From Dechloromonas sp. H13 (lineage in GTDB: Bacteria > Pseudomonadota > Gammaproteobacteria > Burkholderiales > Rhodocyclaceae), in assembly GCF_009469615.1 (NCBI RefSeq), contig NZ_SSXX01000001.1, positions 248,001 to 312,000 on the forward strand: a DNA stretch of 64,000 nt, in the 5' to 3' direction. Shown one piece after another: positions 19,026 to 30,994 of the stretch (its first letter is position 1; every line of letters begins with the position of its first letter). Below the pieces are notes generated by a model. That model ran no database searches. It saw nothing but the letters and a program-made list of their open reading frames with translations, and was not told the DNA's origin. The position numbers were made by a program, and so were the translations under genes.

Positions 19026-19651
19026 ACCATCGTTCAATCATTCCCGCGGGAATCTTGGCTTCGCGCCAACGCGGCGTGACGCTGCTCATCGCCCTCATCC
19101 TGCTGGTCGCCATGACCGCCGCAGGCATCGTGTTGCTTCGCTCCGTCGATCTGTCGAACATCATCGCCGGCAACCTGGCTTTCAAGCAGGGCGCGACCCA
19201 TGCGGGGGACATCGGCATCGAACGGGCATTCGGTGAACTCCGGGCGAATGCCGCAGGCAGCTTCCTGCACACCGACCACGCCAACATCGGCTATTCCGCC
19301 AACGGTAACGCCGCTGCGAGAAGCCCGGCAGCAGGACAATCCTGGGACGACTACTTCAACACGCTGGTCGCTGCCAACCGGGTGTGGGTGCTATCCGATG
19401 CCGAATCCGATTTCGCCAATACCGGCAACCGGGTATCACTCGTCATCGATCGCATGTGCACCAATGCCGGCGATCCGTCCGCCGGCGCCAACTGCACCGG
19501 ATCGACCGTTGCGTCGGTGGCCAGCGGATCGGGCGAAGAGGCGGGCGAAGTCGCCATCAAGGCCCCCTCGGCCATCTATTACCGAATCACCGCGCGGGTC
19601 GATGGCCCACGCAATACCCGAAGCTACGTGCAGGCCATGGTGACCCTATGA
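19019..19651 (+). CDS. pilX: Minor pilin PilX
   Basis: A 210-aa protein with a basic leader and the segment RQRGVTLLIALILLVAMTAA, in which the usual Glu5 is absent, as in other PilX proteins. SNIIAGNLAFKQGATHAGD is a conserved PilX follow-on block. It overlaps the end of pilW by 7 nt and its stop overlaps an ATG at 19648 that could start PilY1, though a better PilY1 start lies at 19723. Confidence 0.85.
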   Translation: MLNHRSIIPAGILASRQRGVTLLIALILLVAMTAAGIVLLRSVDLSNIIAGNLAFKQGATHAGDIGIERAFGELRANAAGSFLHTDHANIGYSANGNAAARSPAAGQSWDDYFNTLVAANRVWVLSDAESDFANTGNRVSLVIDRMCTNAGDPSAGANCTGSTVASVASGSGEEAGEVAIKAPSAIYYRITARVDGPRNTRSYVQAMVTL

Positions 19652-19722
19652 TTTCCGACTCTGCCCCCTGCCGTGCCACCTTTGCACTCCCGCATACTCA
19701 TGAAACGCGCCGGAGAAGAACC

Positions 19723-22700
19723 ATGAAACAGAAGAATTTCCTGCTCCAGAGCGGACTACTGCTTCCGATCGTTGCGCTGACGTTCAGCATCCACGCCAAC
19801 GCCACCGACTTGTCCACAGTGCCCCTGAGCACCTATTTCGCGCCGTCATCGATCGATGTCAAACCGAACATCATGTTCGTGCTGGACGACTCCGGCAGTA
19901 TGGGAATGACGTCGATGCCGGACCAGGCCACCTGGTATTACACAGCCTGGTATTCCAACTATCGACCCGGAAACTACAATAGCAGTCGGGGCAACAACGG
20001 CATGCCGCCCTACATGCGCTACAACACGGCATTCAACGGACTCGCCTACAACCCCGCCATCCGTTACCTGCCGCCGCGCAAGTTCAACGCCAACAACACC
20101 GAGGACACCACGACATATCCGTCGATGACCGGCACGTCTACCGCGACCGGCGGCGACAATACGGCAACGACAGCGGCGCCGAACTGGAAGAATGTCAAGC
20201 GCGACGCCTATGGCACCGTGAGCACCAGCACGGATGACCTGAGCGGTGGTGTATTTTCCCATGTCGTCGTTCCCGGCCTCTATTGCAACAACCCCGACTT
20301 GCGGACATGCAATGCTCAAAGCGGCCCCAGCGGAAACTATACCTATCCTGCAAGCATGCGGTGGTGCACGACGGCCAGCCTCACGACCTGCCGTGCCACC
20401 TGGCTTGACAGCTACACCTACCCGAGCATGCCGGCGCCGCGGATTGCGACCCTGACCGTCGGTGGCTCAGGGAATACGAGCGTCGACAACATAACGGTCA
20501 ACGGGCTGCGGATCATCCCCAGTGCAACGGCGACGTACTCGAACAGCAACGATCTGGCAACGGCGATTCGTGACAAGATCAATGCCTGCAGCAACGTCAA
20601 GACTGGCAACTGCGACACCGTCGGATTCACTGCCACGGTCAATAATGCAGAGGTCACCGTCTACGCGCCGGATGCCAATACCTACACCCCGGCGATCAGC
20701 AAGACCGGTAGCCGCACCGTCACGGCGACGGCCTTCGACCGCAGCACCGTCCCGCTGCCCTACTGGCGCGACACCAGTGTCACGCCGAGTGCCAGTTCAG
20801 CGGCGATTCCCGGCGAGAACCTGCGCCATACCATCACCCCGCTGGTAAACAGCTACCCCTACCCCGGCCAAGCGACCAAGGCCGCTGGGCGCGATGACTG
20901 CGCCGGGACGACCTGCACCTATGCCGAGGAGATGACCAACTACGCCAACTGGTACGCCTACTACCGGACCCGCATGCAGATGATGAAGACGTCGGCCAGC
21001 CGCGCCTTCGCCGGCATCGACTCGGCAGCGGACATCACGGCAGGGGTTTCCCGCTTCCGCGTCGGTTACATGTCGATTAACAACACGGCCGGCAGCCAGT
21101 TCCTCAATCTCGGCGAATTCGTCGGGCAGCAACGAGCCGACTGGTTCGGCAAGCTGTTCGCCGCCGACCCCGGCGACAACACGCCACTGCGCGAAGCGCT
21201 GGCCAAGGCCGGACGCCTCTATGCTGGAAAATTGAACGGTGGCACGCTGAACGGCGTGTCGGTCACCGATCCGCTGCAATGGTCGTGCCAGCAGAACTTC
21301 ACCATCCTCTCCACCGATGGTTTCTGGAACTCCGGCGCCGGCTTCAAGCTTAACGGCAGCAGCTCCGTCGGCAACCAGGACGGCGCCATGCCCGCCCCCT
21401 ATAACGACGGCGGCGTTGCACAGAATCAGACGCGGACGAGTTCCCTGCAGCAGCGCACCGAAACGCAGCGTGCCGAAATGGGAACGCTTCAGTCGCGGAC
21501 AACCCAGTCGCAGACGCGAACAAGCCAACTTCAGAAACGCGTTTACTCCCAGTTGCAAACTCGTTCCGGAACGGGTTGCTCCGGGTCTGCATCGAACCCG
21601 ACATGTTCCAATTGGACGACAGCCTGGACCGATGTGCCTGCAGGTTCATCATGCACTTGGGATACAAATGGATCTACCAGAACTGTGTGTAGATACAATG
21701 GTTCCACTTGGGGTACATGGGCAAATGAAGCCACCTCATGCACTCCCAACACCCCCGACACTGCCGTTTCCAATGGTGAGCAATGGACTCAGGGAGTTCA
21801 ATGCCAATACGCTAACTGGTCTGGATGGACCAATACAGGGACATGTACTGCTGCGCCACAGGACACATCTGGCACATGGAGCGTTCCCGTGGCACGTGAA
21901 TGCCAGACTGTTGGCGCTACCTCTTGGGCTAATGCTTCCACTTGTTCTCCGACCTCGCCCGATGCGAGTGGCGTTGCAACCGCCTGCCAGTATGCTTTTG
22001 CCGCGCTGGCGCCGACGCAGACCTGCACACCGACTTATGTCGCCAACGACTTCACCAACCCGACGGTCTACCGGAACTGCGGCGTCACCAACGGCAGCTG
22101 GGCGAACGCGGCGACCTGCACGGAGACAACCGACTGGAGCGCTTCCGGAACACGCACGGCTTGCCAATACGCGAACTGGTCGAACTGGACAGACGTCTCC
22201 ACCTGTACCGCGGTTGAACAGTCCACCGGTCCCGACTTTACGGTTGCCACCGCCCGCGAATGCCAGACGGTGACGGGCAGCGGCGGTTACAGCAACACCC
22301 TGGCCGACGTCGCAGCCTACTACTACAACAACGACCTGCGGCGCCCGACCTCCGACAATCCGCCGGCCGCGGACGCCACCGGCACCTGCGACGGACCGAT
22401 CATTGCGCCCAAAACCACCGCGAACGACCTGTGCAATAACAATGTGCAACCGAACGACCGCGATGTCGCCACGTGGCAACACATGACGACCTTCACCCTC
22501 GGACTTGGGGCACAGGGCAAGATGCTGTTCTCGCCCAGCTACTGGACGGATACGTCAGGGGACTTCAACTCGGTCAAGACCGGTCAGACCGCCGACCCGG
22601 CCAACGGCATCTGCCAGTGGATGACGTCGGGTTCGCGCTGCGTCTGGCCGCAGCCGAGCAGTGACGACCCGGCCAACATCGACGACCTCTGGCATGCCGC

Positions 22701-25185
22701 GGTCAACGGACGCGGCTCATACTTCAGCGCGACCGATCCGACCTCCCTGTCGGAAGGCCTCGGGGACACCCTGCGTGCCATCACCGACTTCCCCCGCCCG
22801 GGCACCTCGGCGGCGGCAGCGAGCAGCAACCCGAACATCAGCGCCGGGGATAACTACGTCTTCAGTTCCTACTACAAGTCGGTGGACTGGTACGGCGACC
22901 TGTATCGCCAGCGCTTCGACCTCACCACCAACAACCTGAGCCAGTACGTGGACTGGTCGGCCAAGACGATGCTCGACTGCGCGATGACGCAGTGGCAGGC
23001 ATCGACTGCCTACATCGCCGGCGACGCCTTCCGCTACGGCACCGCCTGCCGTCTGGTCCTGACCGGCTACGTGTCGGGAGCCACGTACAACGAGGGCAAT
23101 AAGGAAACGACCAACACGGCCCTGGTTTCCGACGCGCCGGCGAACTGCTCGACCGCCTGGGCACCGGCGACGGCCTATACCGCGGGTTCCATCTACTCTT
23201 ATGGTGGCGTCTGCCGCTATGTGACAAATGGCTACACCTCGGGCACTTCCTTCGGCCTGACCGACTCCGCCAACTCAAACGCCGCCTATGTGGCCGGCAC
23301 GCCGACTTCGCGGACGATCTACACCAAGGACTCGACCGGTCGGATTCCGTTCGAGTGGAACAGCCTGAACTCTACGCTGCAAAGCTACTTCACCAAGCCG
23401 CATATCGCCTACGACGAATCGGTCACGCCGCCCGTCGGGCTGTCGCAGTTCTGCTCGCCGGCCGGTGGCACCTGCCTGAGCAGTACCGCGCAGAACAACG
23501 TGACCGTTCTGACCAATGGCGCTGCCGGCGAAGCGCTGGTGAATTTCCTGCGCGGTGACCGGACCAACGAACTCACCTTCTACCGCCAGCGCAAGCACGT
23601 GCTGGGCGACATCGTGTCTTCGGAAGCCCGCTATGTCAGCGCATCGCTGTTCAACTACAACGACGCCAACTACGCCGCCTTCAAGGTGACGGTCAGCAGC
23701 CGGCAGAACGTTGTCTACGTTGCCGGCAACGACGGCATGCTGCACGCCTTCGACGGAGAAACCGGCAAGGAACTGTGGGCCTACGTGCCCGCCATGGTCC
23801 TGCCGGACCTCTACAAGCTGGCCGATCGCGATTACAGCCAGAAGCACGAGTATTTCGTCGACGGCACGCCTGAGGTCGGGGATATCTGCCCGAACGCCAA
23901 CAATACGACGCCGGCAGGAACATGCTCCGCCAGCCAGTGGAAGACCATCCTCGTCGGCGGCCTGAACCGGGGCGGCAAGGGCTTCTACGCCCTCGACATC
24001 ACCAACCCGACGAATCCCGTCGTCCTGTGGGAGTTCACGGACGCGAACATGGGCTACAGCTACGGGAATCCCCGTATCACCAAGCTGAAGAGCGGACAGT
24101 GGGTCGTTCTCCTGACCTCGGGCTACAACAACGCCGACGGCCTGGGCCGCCTCTATGTGCTCGATGCCTACAGCGGCAGCCTGATCCGCAGCATTCCGAC
24201 GACCGCGGGAACGCCCTCCAACCCGAGTGGCCTGACGAAGATCGCCGCCCATGCGCCCAATGCCGACACCAACAACACCACCCTGGCGGTATACGGTGGC
24301 GACATGCTCGGCAACCTGTGGCGCTTCGACATCAACGGCGACATCGGCGCCAGCGGCTACGATGCGCACCGGATGGTGACGTTCATGGACGAAGCGGGCA
24401 CGCCTAAAGCGCAGCCGATCACGACCAAGCCGATTGTGAGCACGGTCGAAGGCAAACCCGTCGTCTATGTCGGCACCGGGTCCTACCTGGGCATTACCGA
24501 TATCACCAATACCCAGTACCAGACGATGTATGCGGTGAAGGACAACTACAATTCGACGAGTTTCCTGACGCCCCGCGCCAACAACAGCGGTTTTGTCGAG
24601 CAGACCCTGCAGAGCACGACGTGTACGACGGAAACCTCCTGTACCCCCGGCGAAGCGATTCGCAAGATCGGCGCGCCCGATGCCAGCAAGCCCGTACAAA
24701 CGGTCAACTGGACTTCGAACAACGGCTGGTATGTAGACTTCCTGACCGCCGGGGAACGCTCGAATACGGATCCCGCACTCGCACTCGGTACGCTGGTGTT
24801 CACCACCAACACCCCCAACAACGCGAGCGTCGAACCTTGTGGTGAGACAGGAACCGACAACTCCTCCAGCTGGCTTTATTCACTCGACTACAAGACCGGC
24901 GGGCCGGTTGCGGGAGCTTCGGGGGTTGTGGCGACGAGCCTGGGCAACGTGATCGCCACGCGCCCGGTGCTCGTCCGGACGCCGGATGGAACCGTGTTCG
25001 CGCTGATTCGCACCTCGGGCGGAAATTCATCGAGCACCGGCGGCGGCGGTGGTTCCGGCACGACGCCTGCCGGCTACTATCCGGGTGTCAAGGAAGATGG
25101 CGCGACCCAGGTCAAGAAGCCGCCGATCAACCTTTCCGGTGGTGCAAGCCGTCGGGTCTCGTGGCGGGAAATCACGACCGACTGA
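19723..25185 (+). CDS. pilY1: Type IV pilus tip adhesin/biogenesis factor PilY1
   Basis: A very large PilY1 (1820 aa). The chosen ATG has GGAGAAGAA upstream and opens a signal peptide (LLLPIVALTFSIHANA). The von Willebrand factor A part has the MIDAS motif VLDDSGSMG (Asp55, Ser57, Ser59) and TDGFWNSG near residue 533. Between APYNDGG and YSNTLADVAAYYYNNDLR, normally adjacent in the family, lies an extra segment of about 290 residues (about 564-854): first Gln/Thr/Arg-rich, then Cys/Trp-rich repeats. The C-terminal beta-propeller (NVVYVAGNDGMLHAFDGETG from about 1327) is intact. An alternative start at 19648 would be coupled to pilX but hides the signal peptide. PilY1 acts at the pilus tip in adhesion, assembly and surface sensing. 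Confidence 0.92.
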   Translation: MKQKNFLLQSGLLLPIVALTFSIHANATDLSTVPLSTYFAPSSIDVKPNIMFVLDDSGSMGMTSMPDQATWYYTAWYSNYRPGNYNSSRGNNGMPPYMRYNTAFNGLAYNPAIRYLPPRKFNANNTEDTTTYPSMTGTSTATGGDNTATTAAPNWKNVKRDAYGTVSTSTDDLSGGVFSHVVVPGLYCNNPDLRTCNAQSGPSGNYTYPASMRWCTTASLTTCRATWLDSYTYPSMPAPRIATLTVGGSGNTSVDNITVNGLRIIPSATATYSNSNDLATAIRDKINACSNVKTGNCDTVGFTATVNNAEVTVYAPDANTYTPAISKTGSRTVTATAFDRSTVPLPYWRDTSVTPSASSAAIPGENLRHTITPLVNSYPYPGQATKAAGRDDCAGTTCTYAEEMTNYANWYAYYRTRMQMMKTSASRAFAGIDSAADITAGVSRFRVGYMSINNTAGSQFLNLGEFVGQQRADWFGKLFAADPGDNTPLREALAKAGRLYAGKLNGGTLNGVSVTDPLQWSCQQNFTILSTDGFWNSGAGFKLNGSSSVGNQDGAMPAPYNDGGVAQNQTRTSSLQQRTETQRAEMGTLQSRTTQSQTRTSQLQKRVYSQLQTRSGTGCSGSASNPTCSNWTTAWTDVPAGSSCTWDTNGSTRTVCRYNGSTWGTWANEATSCTPNTPDTAVSNGEQWTQGVQCQYANWSGWTNTGTCTAAPQDTSGTWSVPVARECQTVGATSWANASTCSPTSPDASGVATACQYAFAALAPTQTCTPTYVANDFTNPTVYRNCGVTNGSWANAATCTETTDWSASGTRTACQYANWSNWTDVSTCTAVEQSTGPDFTVATARECQTVTGSGGYSNTLADVAAYYYNNDLRRPTSDNPPAADATGTCDGPIIAPKTTANDLCNNNVQPNDRDVATWQHMTTFTLGLGAQGKMLFSPSYWTDTSGDFNSVKTGQTADPANGICQWMTSGSRCVWPQPSSDDPANIDDLWHAAVNGRGSYFSATDPTSLSEGLGDTLRAITDFPRPGTSAAAASSNPNISAGDNYVFSSYYKSVDWYGDLYRQRFDLTTNNLSQYVDWSAKTMLDCAMTQWQASTAYIAGDAFRYGTACRLVLTGYVSGATYNEGNKETTNTALVSDAPANCSTAWAPATAYTAGSIYSYGGVCRYVTNGYTSGTSFGLTDSANSNAAYVAGTPTSRTIYTKDSTGRIPFEWNSLNSTLQSYFTKPHIAYDESVTPPVGLSQFCSPAGGTCLSSTAQNNVTVLTNGAAGEALVNFLRGDRTNELTFYRQRKHVLGDIVSSEARYVSASLFNYNDANYAAFKVTVSSRQNVVYVAGNDGMLHAFDGETGKELWAYVPAMVLPDLYKLADRDYSQKHEYFVDGTPEVGDICPNANNTTPAGTCSASQWKTILVGGLNRGGKGFYALDITNPTNPVVLWEFTDANMGYSYGNPRITKLKSGQWVVLLTSGYNNADGLGRLYVLDAYSGSLIRSIPTTAGTPSNPSGLTKIAAHAPNADTNNTTLAVYGGDMLGNLWRFDINGDIGASGYDAHRMVTFMDEAGTPKAQPITTKPIVSTVEGKPVVYVGTGSYLGITDITNTQYQTMYAVKDNYNSTSFLTPRANNSGFVEQTLQSTTCTTETSCTPGEAIRKIGAPDASKPVQTVNWTSNNGWYVDFLTAGERSNTDPALALGTLVFTTNTPNNASVEPCGETGTDNSSSWLYSLDYKTGGPVAGASGVVATSLGNVIATRPVLVRTPDGTVFALIRTSGGNSSSTGGGGGSGTTPAGYYPGVKEDGATQVKKPPINLSGGASRRVSWREITTD
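21424..21570 (+). repeat. Gln/Thr/Arg-rich segment in PilY1
   Basis: About 49 residues made almost only of Q, T, R, S and L in short repeats such as QTRTSSLQQRT, LQSRTTQSQTRTSQLQ and SQLQTRSG. It begins the insertion in PilY1 and may be a helical or extended spacer between the von Willebrand factor A part and the Cys/Trp repeats. Confidence 0.7.
21802..21912 (+). repeat. PilY1 Cys/Trp repeat, copy A (AT-richer)
   Basis: A 37-residue unit beginning CQYANWSGWTNTGTC and ending ARECQTV. It matches copy B (22162-22272) at 23 of 37 positions with no gaps. WSxW and paired cysteines recall thrombospondin type 1 repeats. The DNA is clearly AT-richer than copy B, with different synonymous codons. Confidence 0.75.
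22162..22272 (+). repeat. PilY1 Cys/Trp repeat, copy B (GC-rich)
   Basis: A 37-residue unit beginning CQYANWSNWTDVSTC and ending ARECQTV, exactly 360 nt downstream of copy A and the same length. It uses the GC-rich codons typical of the rest of the gene. Confidence 0.75.
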
Positions 25186-25205
25186 GTTTCCAGGTCGTCA
25201 ATGAC

Positions 25206-25239
25206 AAAAAAGGCCGGTTCGATATGAACCGGCCTTTTT
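25206..25239. terminator. Terminator between pilY1 and ispH
   Basis: Stem AAAAAGGCCGGTTC / GAACCGGCCTTTTT with loop GATAT. T tracts occur on both strands, so it can end both the pil operon and the convergent ispH operon. Confidence 0.88.
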
Positions 25240-25289
25240 CATTCAATCTTCGTAATGCCTACCCAAACGTGGCAAGACTGGGAAACCCG

Positions 25290-26210
25290 TCAGCCCAGCC
25301 CCTTGGGCAACGGAAATGCCACGCCTTCTTCGACCCCGGGCAGTTGCGCAATTTCCGCATCGGTTATCGACCGGATGCGGTCGACCACCCGCTGGACGAG
25401 GATTTCCGGTGCCGACGCACCCGCGGTGACGCCGATCGTTCGCTTGCCATACAGCCACGCGGGTTCGATCTCCCCCGGCCCGTCGACCAGATAGCCGTCG
25501 ATTCCGCGAGCGACCGCGACCTCCTTCAGCCGGCGCGAGTTCGAACTGTTGGGGCTTCCGACAACGACGACCATGTCGCATTTTTCGGCCAAGGTCTTGA
25601 CCGCATCCTGGCGGTTCTGCGTGGCGTAGCAGATGTCATCCTTCTTCGGCCCCTGGATCAAGGGAAAGCGCTCGCGCAGGGCGGCGATGACCAGCGCGGC
25701 ATCATCGACCGACAACGTAGTCTGGGTAACGTAGGAAAGCCGGTCCGGATCCCGCACCTCGAGGCAGGCAACGTCATCTGCAGTCTCGACCAGGTACATG
25801 CCTGCTTCGCTCTGCCCCATGGTTCCCTCGACCTCCGGATGTCCCTTGTGGCCGATCATGACGACTTCCTGCGCCTGATTGCGCATCTTGCCGACCTCGA
25901 CATGCACCTTGGTCACCAGCGGACAGGTGGCGTCGAACACTTTCAGCCCGCGTGCCTCGGCCTCGGCGCGTACCGCCTTCGAGACGCCGTGGGCGCTGAA
26001 GATCACGGTGCTGCCGGCCGGCACTTCGGCCAGTTCCTCGATGAACACCGCCCCCTTGGCCCGCAAATCGTCGCAGACAAACTTGTTGTGCACGACTTCG
26101 TGCCGCACGTAAATCGGCGCACCGAACTTTTCCAGGGCGCGTTCGACGATGGCGATGGCGCGTTCGACGCCGGCGCAGAAGCCGCGGGGGTTGGCGAGGA
26201 GAATTTGCAT
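25290..26210 (-). CDS. ispH: 4-hydroxy-3-methylbut-2-enyl diphosphate reductase
   Basis: A 306-aa LytB/IspH enzyme, the last step of the MEP pathway, with a [4Fe-4S] cluster held by three cysteines: Cys12 in NPRGFCAGV, one in [10 protein letters not shown] and one in [27 protein letters not shown] is also diagnostic. Its ATG overlaps the last base of the fkpB stop codon region (shared base at 26210), ending the ribF-ileS-lspA-fkpB-ispH run. Confidence 0.96.
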   Translation of the reverse strand: MQILLANPRGFCAGVERAIAIVERALEKFGAPIYVRHEVVHNKFVCDDLRAKGAVFIEELAEVPAGSTVIFSAHGVSKAVRAEAEARGLKVFDATCPLVTKVHVEVGKMRNQAQEVVMIGHKGHPEVEGTMGQSEAGMYLVETADDVACLEVRDPDRLSYVTQTTLSVDDAALVIAALRERFPLIQGPKKDDICYATQNRQDAVKTLAEKCDMVVVVGSPNSSNSRRLKEVAVARGIDGYLVDGPGEIEPAWLYGKRTIGVTAGASAPEILVQRVVDRIRSITDAEIAQLPGVEEGVAFPLPKGLG

Positions 26211-26641
26211 TACATGATTCCGATGATTTTCACCTCGAAGCGGATGGTCTTGCCCGCCATCGGGTGGTTGAAGTCGAAGAGCGCGTGCGTGGCGTCCAGT
26301 TCGCGCAGGAAGCCGGCGAAGGTGCCGCCGTTCGGCGCGGTGAATTCGACGACGGAGTTTTCCTTGAGTTCCATGTCGGCCGGCAAGCCGTTGCGGGAGA
26401 TGCGTTCGACGAGGCGCGGGTTGTGCTGGCCGAAGGCCTGATCCGGTTCCAGCTCGAAGACGAAATGCTCCTGCACCGGCAGGCCGATCAGCACGCTTTC
26501 GAGGTTTTCGGCGAGCTGGCCGCTGCCCATCTGCAGGGTGGCCGGGCTCATGTCGAAGGTGGACAGGAATTCCTCGCCGTCGAGCGCGGTGATGCGGTAG
26601 TGCAGGGTCAGGTAGCTGTCGGAACGGACGGTTGCGCTCAT
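26210..26641 (-). CDS. fkpB: FKBP-type peptidyl-prolyl isomerase, SlpA/FkpB
   Basis: A 143-aa SlyD/SlpA-like FKBP isomerase and likely chaperone. It opens [21 protein letters not shown] and contains [22 protein letters not shown] and [20 protein letters not shown], both family marks. It lacks the long metal-binding His-rich tail of SlyD. The ATG at 26641 overlaps the lspA stop (ATGA); the longer frame to 27055 runs through lspA and is not used. Confidence 0.92.
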   Translation of the reverse strand: MSATVRSDSYLTLHYRITALDGEEFLSTFDMSPATLQMGSGQLAENLESVLIGLPVQEHFVFELEPDQAFGQHNPRLVERISRNGLPADMELKENSVVEFTAPNGGTFAGFLRELDATHALFDFNHPMAGKTIRFEVKIIGIM

Positions 26642-27112
26642 CGGGGAATCTCTCTCTTGTCGGTTGCGGTCAACGTCGAAAAAACCAGCAAAATCGCGCC
26701 GACGGTGATGGCGGAGTCGGCGACGTTGAAGGCCGGCCAGTAGTAGCCGGCGGCATGCCATTGAACGAAATCGACGACGGCGCCGAAGCGCACACGGTCG
26801 ATGACGTTGCCCAGCGCGCCGCCCATGACCAGCGTCAGGGCGAGCGAGAGCAGTTTCTGTTCGGGATGACGACGCAGTTCGAGCGCGATCCAGCCGGAAA
26901 CCGCCAGCGCCAGCACCGTAAACAGCCAGCGCTGCCAGCCTGGCTGATCGGCCAGGAAACTGAAGGCCGCGCCCGGATTGAAGGTCAGCACCCAGTTCCA
27001 GAACGGCGTGACGTAGATCGTCTCGCCCGGCCGGATGTGGTGCAGGACGACCCACTTGCTGAGCTGGTCGAGGATGACGACCAGCCCGGCCAGGGCATAC
27101 CAGCGCCCCGCC

Positions 27113-27120
<8 letters not shown>
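26638..27120 (-). CDS. lspA: Lipoprotein signal peptidase LspA
   Basis: A 160-aa inner-membrane aspartyl protease (signal peptidase II) that cleaves prolipoproteins. Four hydrophobic segments are seen; the catalytic aspartates lie in [15 protein letters not shown] and [11 protein letters not shown]. The best start is GTG at 27120, overlapping the end of ileS by 8 nt, giving a normal LspA length beginning [20 protein letters not shown] longer ORF to 27258 is inside ileS. It is followed by fkpB with ATGA overlap. Confidence 0.92.
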
Positions 27121-29911
<2,791 letters not shown>

Positions 29912-29920
29912 TGTGCATGC

Positions 29921-30841
29921 TCACAGCGAGAAGAAAGCCCGCGCCGCCACGGCATCGGCCGCGATCTGCGCCTTGAGGGCGTCGAAATTGGGAAAGCGCC
30001 GTTCGTCGCGCAGCTTGTGCACGAAACGGACCGAAATATGGGCGCCGTAGATGTCGCGCTCGAAATCGAACAGATGGACCTCGAGCAGCGGCCGCGTGCC
30101 GCCGACGGTCGGCCGGATGCCGAGATTCGCCACCCCGGGCAGCGGCCGGTCGCCCAGGCCGCCCACCTCGACGGCAAAGACGCCCGCCATCGGCAGCGGA
30201 TTGTGCCGGATGCGCAGGTTGGCCGTTGGAAAGCCCCACTGGCGGCCAAGTTGCTGGCCGCGCGTCACCTGGCCGTCGATGATGTAGGGACGGCCAAGCA
30301 GGCGCGCCGCGTGCTCCATCTCGCCCGCCGCCAGCGCCGCCCGCACGCCGGAACTGGACACCCGTTCGCCGTCGACCGTGACGCTGCCCATGGCTTCGAC
30401 GGCGAACCCGTGCTGCCGGCCGGCAGCTTGCAGCAGCGCGAAGTCGCCGGTGCGCCCCTTGCCGAAGCGGAAATCGTCGCCGATGATGACGTGCCGGACC
30501 TGCAGGCCGCCGACCAGCACCCGTTCGACGAACTGTTCGGCCGAAAGCGCCGCCAAGGCCGCATTGAAACGGCAGACCATCGCCTGCGCCACGCCGGCCT
30601 CGCCGAGCAGTTCGATCTTCTCGCGAAAGGTCGTCAGCCGCGCCGGCGCCGAGGCCGGGCTGAAGAATTCGCGCGGGTGTGGTTCGAAGGTGAGGACGGT
30701 CGGCGGCAGGGCATGCTGGCGCGCGACATCGCCCAGGCGGCCCAGCAAGGCGCCGTGCCCGCGATGAACGCCGTCGAAATTGCCGATCGCCAACGCCGTC
30801 GGCCCCGGAACCGGGCGCGAAAAGCCGCGAAAAACCCGCAT
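29921..30841 (-). CDS. ribF: Bifunctional riboflavin kinase/FAD synthetase
   Basis: A 306-aa RibF making FMN and FAD. The N-terminal FAD synthetase half has ALAIGNFDGVHRGHGALL and GDDFRFGKGRTGD; the C-terminal kinase half has WGFPTANLRI and LEVHLFDFERDIYGA. Full length for the family. It is the first gene of the ribF-ileS-lspA-fkpB-ispH set, and the divergent GGDEF gene begins about 150 nt away. Confidence 0.95.
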   Translation of the reverse strand: MRVFRGFSRPVPGPTALAIGNFDGVHRGHGALLGRLGDVARQHALPPTVLTFEPHPREFFSPASAPARLTTFREKIELLGEAGVAQAMVCRFNAALAALSAEQFVERVLVGGLQVRHVIIGDDFRFGKGRTGDFALLQAAGRQHGFAVEAMGSVTVDGERVSSSGVRAALAAGEMEHAARLLGRPYIIDGQVTRGQQLGRQWGFPTANLRIRHNPLPMAGVFAVEVGGLGDRPLPGVANLGIRPTVGGTRPLLEVHLFDFERDIYGAHISVRFVHKLRDERRFPNFDALKAQIAADAVAARAFFSL

Positions 30842-30994
30842 TTGATGCCCGAAAAAATGGGCAATTATAACGGCTTGTCACGTGCCGCGCTTGTCCGGGA
30901 TCGCCGCGCCACCGGCCGGCCGCCGGCAATTTCGCATCGACGGCCCGAATTTGCTACATTTGTTCCTTTACTCCCGGCCAGGGTCGATGCCCCC

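Noticed and set aside
19648..19722. PilY1 start at the ATG overlapping the pilX stop
   Set aside because: It would put 25 polar residues before the signal peptide; the ATG at 19723 has a strong GGAGAAGAA site and opens directly into a signal sequence.
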